From the NCBI GenBank assembly GCA_945866125.1, contig CAMBFZ010000020.1, positions 5,117 through 69,116 of the forward strand: a stretch of DNA of 64,000 nucleotides, written 5' to 3'. Position numbers and translations under genes: made by a program. Shown piece after piece: positions 61,699-64,000 of this stretch; position 1 is the first letter of the stretch; the number at the start of each line of letters is the position of its first letter. A model generated the notes under the pieces. That model made no database searches. It was given only the letters and a program-made list of their open reading frames with translations, and was not told the DNA's origin. Origin of the DNA: Bordetella parapertussis (lineage in GTDB: Bacteria > Pseudomonadota > Gammaproteobacteria > Burkholderiales > Burkholderiaceae_D).

Positions 61699-62613
61699 AT
61701 GGATCAGTTCAAGCAAATTTCCACCTTCGTTGATGTCGCAATCAAGGGCAGCTTGTCTGCGGCTGCGCGCGCCGAAGGGATTGCGCCGGCGATGATTGGG
61801 CGACGGCTTGATGCGCTCGAGGCGCGACTCGGTGTAAAGCTTTTGCAGCGGACGACGCGCCGAATCGCTTTGACCAATGAGGGCAGCGCATTTCTGGAGC
61901 ATTGTCAGCGCATTCTGCTCGATCTCGACAATGCCGAGAGTCAGGCCTCCGAACGCAGCGCACGCCCAAGCGGCCATTTGAATATTTCAGCGCCGGCTGG
62001 CTTTGGACGGCAGCATGTCGCGCCGTTGATTCCGTCATTTCTGGCCGAGCACCGTCAAGTTACCTTGACCCTGAATTTGAATGACCGCGTCGTCGATCTG
62101 ATCGGCGAGGGTATTGACGTGGCGATCCGCATTGCCGATCTGTCCGACTCCAACCTGATCGGCGTCAAATTGGCTGACAACAAGCGCGTCGTCGTCGCCA
62201 CGCCAGCGTATCTGAAAAAGCATGGCAGTCCACGTTCGCTCGACGAGCTCTCGCGCCACAATTGTCTGGCAATTTCCAGCGAAGGTAGCCAGCGTGGCTG
62301 GACGTTTCGCCAGAACGGCAAAAATGTCACCCTCAAAGTGGAAGGCAATATGGTCTGCAACGATGGGGCGGTACTACACGACTGGGCGCTGAGTGGTCGT
62401 GGATTGGCGTGGCGTTCAATGTGGGAAGTAGGCACCGCGATCGAATCGGGGCAGTTGTGCACTGTGCTGGATGAGTTCGCTGCTCCCGGCAACGACATCT
62501 ACGCTGTGTTTGCCCAGCGCCAGCATCTGCCGCTGCGAATTCGTACCTATGTGGATTTTCTGAGGCGGGCTTTTGCGCAGCCTGATTACTGGAAAACGCG
62601 GACGCTCAGGTGA
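61699..62613 (+). CDS. LysR-family transcriptional regulator (CrgA-like)
   Basis: A 304-residue regulator. The HTH (FKQISTFVDVAIKGSLSAAARAEGIAPAMIGRRLDALEARLG) is followed by an effector domain with GHLNISAPAGFGRQHVAPLIPSF and RIADLSDSNLIGVKLA, typical of the CrgA/DsdC-like group 8 LysR. It lies 64 bases after marC on the same strand. Target unknown. Confidence 0.9.
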   Translation: MDQFKQISTFVDVAIKGSLSAAARAEGIAPAMIGRRLDALEARLGVKLLQRTTRRIALTNEGSAFLEHCQRILLDLDNAESQASERSARPSGHLNISAPAGFGRQHVAPLIPSFLAEHRQVTLTLNLNDRVVDLIGEGIDVAIRIADLSDSNLIGVKLADNKRVVVATPAYLKKHGSPRSLDELSRHNCLAISSEGSQRGWTFRQNGKNVTLKVEGNMVCNDGAVLHDWALSGRGLAWRSMWEVGTAIESGQLCTVLDEFAAPGNDIYAVFAQRQHLPLRIRTYVDFLRRAFAQPDYWKTRTLR

Positions 62614-62655
62614 AGACCGCGGCGGCGTGTTTTATGAGTCATGATTCGCCAACTT

Positions 62656-63783
62656 TTATCCCGGCGAACGCGATACACGCATCGCCCACGCTCCCAAACC
62701 CATACTTAACACCACCAGCAACAACAAGAAGTTCAACAGCGGGATGAAGCTCACTACCCCAAGCAGGATCAGGCCGGCGACCAGTGTAAGCAACTGCCAC
62801 GCATAGCTCTGTTTGAGTTCTTGTTTTAGCATGCGCCTGACTGACATTCCCAACAGATACGCGACCGTCAGATAGGCTAGGGTCAACGCAATCGGATAGG
62901 ACAACAGCAACAGCAGACCGAGCGGGATGCCTAGCACTGTCACCATCAAGAGCACCGCTAGCGGCGGCACCGCTAATAAAACGCCCAGTCCCATGAACAG
63001 CGCACGCGCCGGCCGTTCTCGAATAGTGTCTGCGGCGTTGCGCAATGCGGTAGGCCAGATCAGCAGCAGCAAGGCTCCCATCAGCCACTGTCCGAACAGA
63101 AAGATAGGTAGCGCCATAAGGAGCAGCTTCCCGGATTCGGGCACTTCCCATTCGTCTGCAGTAGCCTCCGACTGGATGCTGCCGTGGATTTGCGCTCTAG
63201 GATCGCGTTGCAGGGGATGACTGCTTGCGTAATGCACATCCCCCTCAATGACGGCGGTGGGTCCGAAAGTAATATTCTCGGCTTGAAGTAACGCGTCACC
63301 ACCGATACGGCCATTGATCAACAGCTGGCCCCCTTTCACATGGAGGTCGCCATCAATGCGGCCTTCGATGTTGATTTGTCCGCCGGACAGATTTGCCGAT
63401 CCACTAACATGGCCACGCTCCGAGAGCAGTATCTTGCCGCCGGCAGCGACTAACTCGCCACCGATCTCGTTGCCAAAGCTCAAGTCGCCGCCAAAGGCGC
63501 GTACGTCTTCTGCTACGGGCCCATAGACGGCAATGGTGCCGCCTGCAAGCGCTGCATCTTTCGCCACCTCTTGCGTAACGCTAATGCTTCCCCCTGCGGC
63601 GATCAAATCGCCTGCCACCTTTTTCTGGATCACCACACTTGAGCCCCCTGCATACTGGTTACCCTGCTTGGCGGTATGAACGGACCGGGGAGTCAAAGTG
63701 TCATTCGCAACAGCAAGAGGTACGACGCCATTGAACAAAAACAATAGAAAGCAAGCGCTCAACACAGTGCGGGTGGAGATCAT
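62656..63783 (-). CDS. Bactofilin-like beta-helix protein with C-terminal membrane domain
   Basis: A 375-residue protein. A signal peptide (residues 1-26) precedes a repetitive beta-helix of about 45-205 with units such as VAGDLIAAGGSISVTQEV, VAEDVRAFGGDLSF, and IDGDLHVKGGQLLINGRIGGDAL, as in polymer-forming cytoskeletal/bactofilin proteins. About 220-370 hold four to six membrane helices. This resembles periplasmic polymer-forming proteins with an inner-membrane anchor. Function unknown. Confidence 0.8.
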   Translation of the reverse strand: MISTRTVLSACFLLFLFNGVVPLAVANDTLTPRSVHTAKQGNQYAGGSSVVIQKKVAGDLIAAGGSISVTQEVAKDAALAGGTIAVYGPVAEDVRAFGGDLSFGNEIGGELVAAGGKILLSERGHVSGSANLSGGQINIEGRIDGDLHVKGGQLLINGRIGGDALLQAENITFGPTAVIEGDVHYASSHPLQRDPRAQIHGSIQSEATADEWEVPESGKLLLMALPIFLFGQWLMGALLLLIWPTALRNAADTIRERPARALFMGLGVLLAVPPLAVLLMVTVLGIPLGLLLLLSYPIALTLAYLTVAYLLGMSVRRMLKQELKQSYAWQLLTLVAGLILLGVVSFIPLLNFLLLLVVLSMGLGAWAMRVSRSPG

Positions 63784-63909
63784 GGAAAGTACCTTTCTGA
63801 TAACTTCTCAGACAAGCCTACGCCCTACCAGTGCCGACAACCAAGCACAAAGACGCGTTCGCGCAATACTAGAAATGGGCGGGATCGGACTAGTACAAAA
63901 GCAATGAGC

Positions 63910-63940
63910 AAAAAAAATCCCCGCCGAGGCGGGGATTTCT
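63910..63940 (-). terminator. Rho-independent terminator of the cold-shock gene
   Basis: ATCCCCGCC and GGCGGGGAT (63917-63925, 63928-63936) pair closely. Read on the minus strand, a T-run follows. Confidence 0.9.
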
Positions 63941-63964
63941 TTAGTAAGCGGTATTCGCCAGCAA

Positions 63965-64000
63965 TTAAACAGGCTGGATGTTCGAAGCTTGCTTGCCTTT
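63965..64000 (-). CDS. Cold-shock protein (Csp), C-terminal fragment
   Basis: The minus strand reads KGKQASNIQPV and a TAA, the typical end of CspA-family single-stranded nucleic-acid chaperones of Betaproteobacteria. The rest lies outside the window. The terminator downstream fits. Confidence 0.85.
   Translation of the reverse strand, partial: KGKQASNIQPV

Overview
The window reads as chromosomal DNA of a betaproteobacterium of the order Burkholderiales, most likely Oxalobacteraceae. The reasons are the moderately high GC, the gene orders mltG-tmk-holB-pilZ-tatD, tsaB-rimI-UDG, divergent lplT/alr-radA and ygfZ-DUF4936, and the abundance of LysR regulators. This is a judgement from protein resemblance and gene order; no rRNA or other marker is present to fix the genus.

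Layout. 0-1.2 kb: glycosyltransferase tail and a pirin. 1.2-6.7 kb: an EEP-family phosphohydrolase, a phospholipase D fused to a VTT membrane domain, and a PAS-GGDEF-EAL protein. 7-9.8 kb: ppnN, an SDR and rsuA. 9.9-15.3 kb: a low-complexity secreted protein, then the housekeeping block ankyrin-tatD-pilZ-holB-tmk-mltG. 15.4-17.4 kb: ygfZ, DUF4936 and an NRDE protein. 17.9-22.8 kb: an AT-richer five-gene accessory operon, described below. 22.8-31.1 kb: ten minus-strand genes for acyl-CoA and redox metabolism. 31.4-34.4 kb: an MHS transporter and purT. 34.8-39.8 kb: regulators, a pirin, an azoreductase and ribA. 40.1-43.6 kb: a glyoxalase-like protein and a three-subunit GMC dehydrogenase with a ribbon-helix-helix protein. 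43.7-46.7 kb: an old yellow enzyme and lactate permease. 46.9-50.8 kb: a Q/G-rich tandem-repeat protein, a free-standing protease-prodomain-like protein, a subtilase and a small HTH protein. 50.9-58.7 kb: radA, alr, lplT, DUF1853, UDG, rimI, tsaB and a thioredoxin-like protein. 58.7-64 kb: an orphan IorB-type molybdoenzyme, MarC, a LysR, a bactofilin-like membrane protein and the tail of a cold-shock gene.

The most exciting part is 17.9-22.8 kb. Its first gene looks like a BesD-family Fe(II)/2-oxoglutarate radical halogenase of free amino acids, with an H-W-G-D metal site in place of the hydroxylase H-x-D. The second looks like a BesC-type heme-oxygenase-fold diiron oxidase with an HxxxExxH motif. 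They are followed, with short gaps or overlaps, by an EamA/RarD exporter, a second aspartate-semialdehyde dehydrogenase with all core catalytic residues, and a CPA2-type antiporter. The Bes ligase, PLP lyase and hydroxylase are absent, so this would be a different, reduced pathway. I infer a chlorinated or unsaturated amino-acid product with its own export and perhaps self-protection. None of this is proven by sequence alone.

The second candidate is the 46.9-50.3 kb trio. The 89-residue protein is visibly homologous to the N-terminal region of the neighbouring subtilase, which suggests a stand-alone inhibitor or folding helper. The adjacent repeat protein may be the protease's substrate or scaffold.
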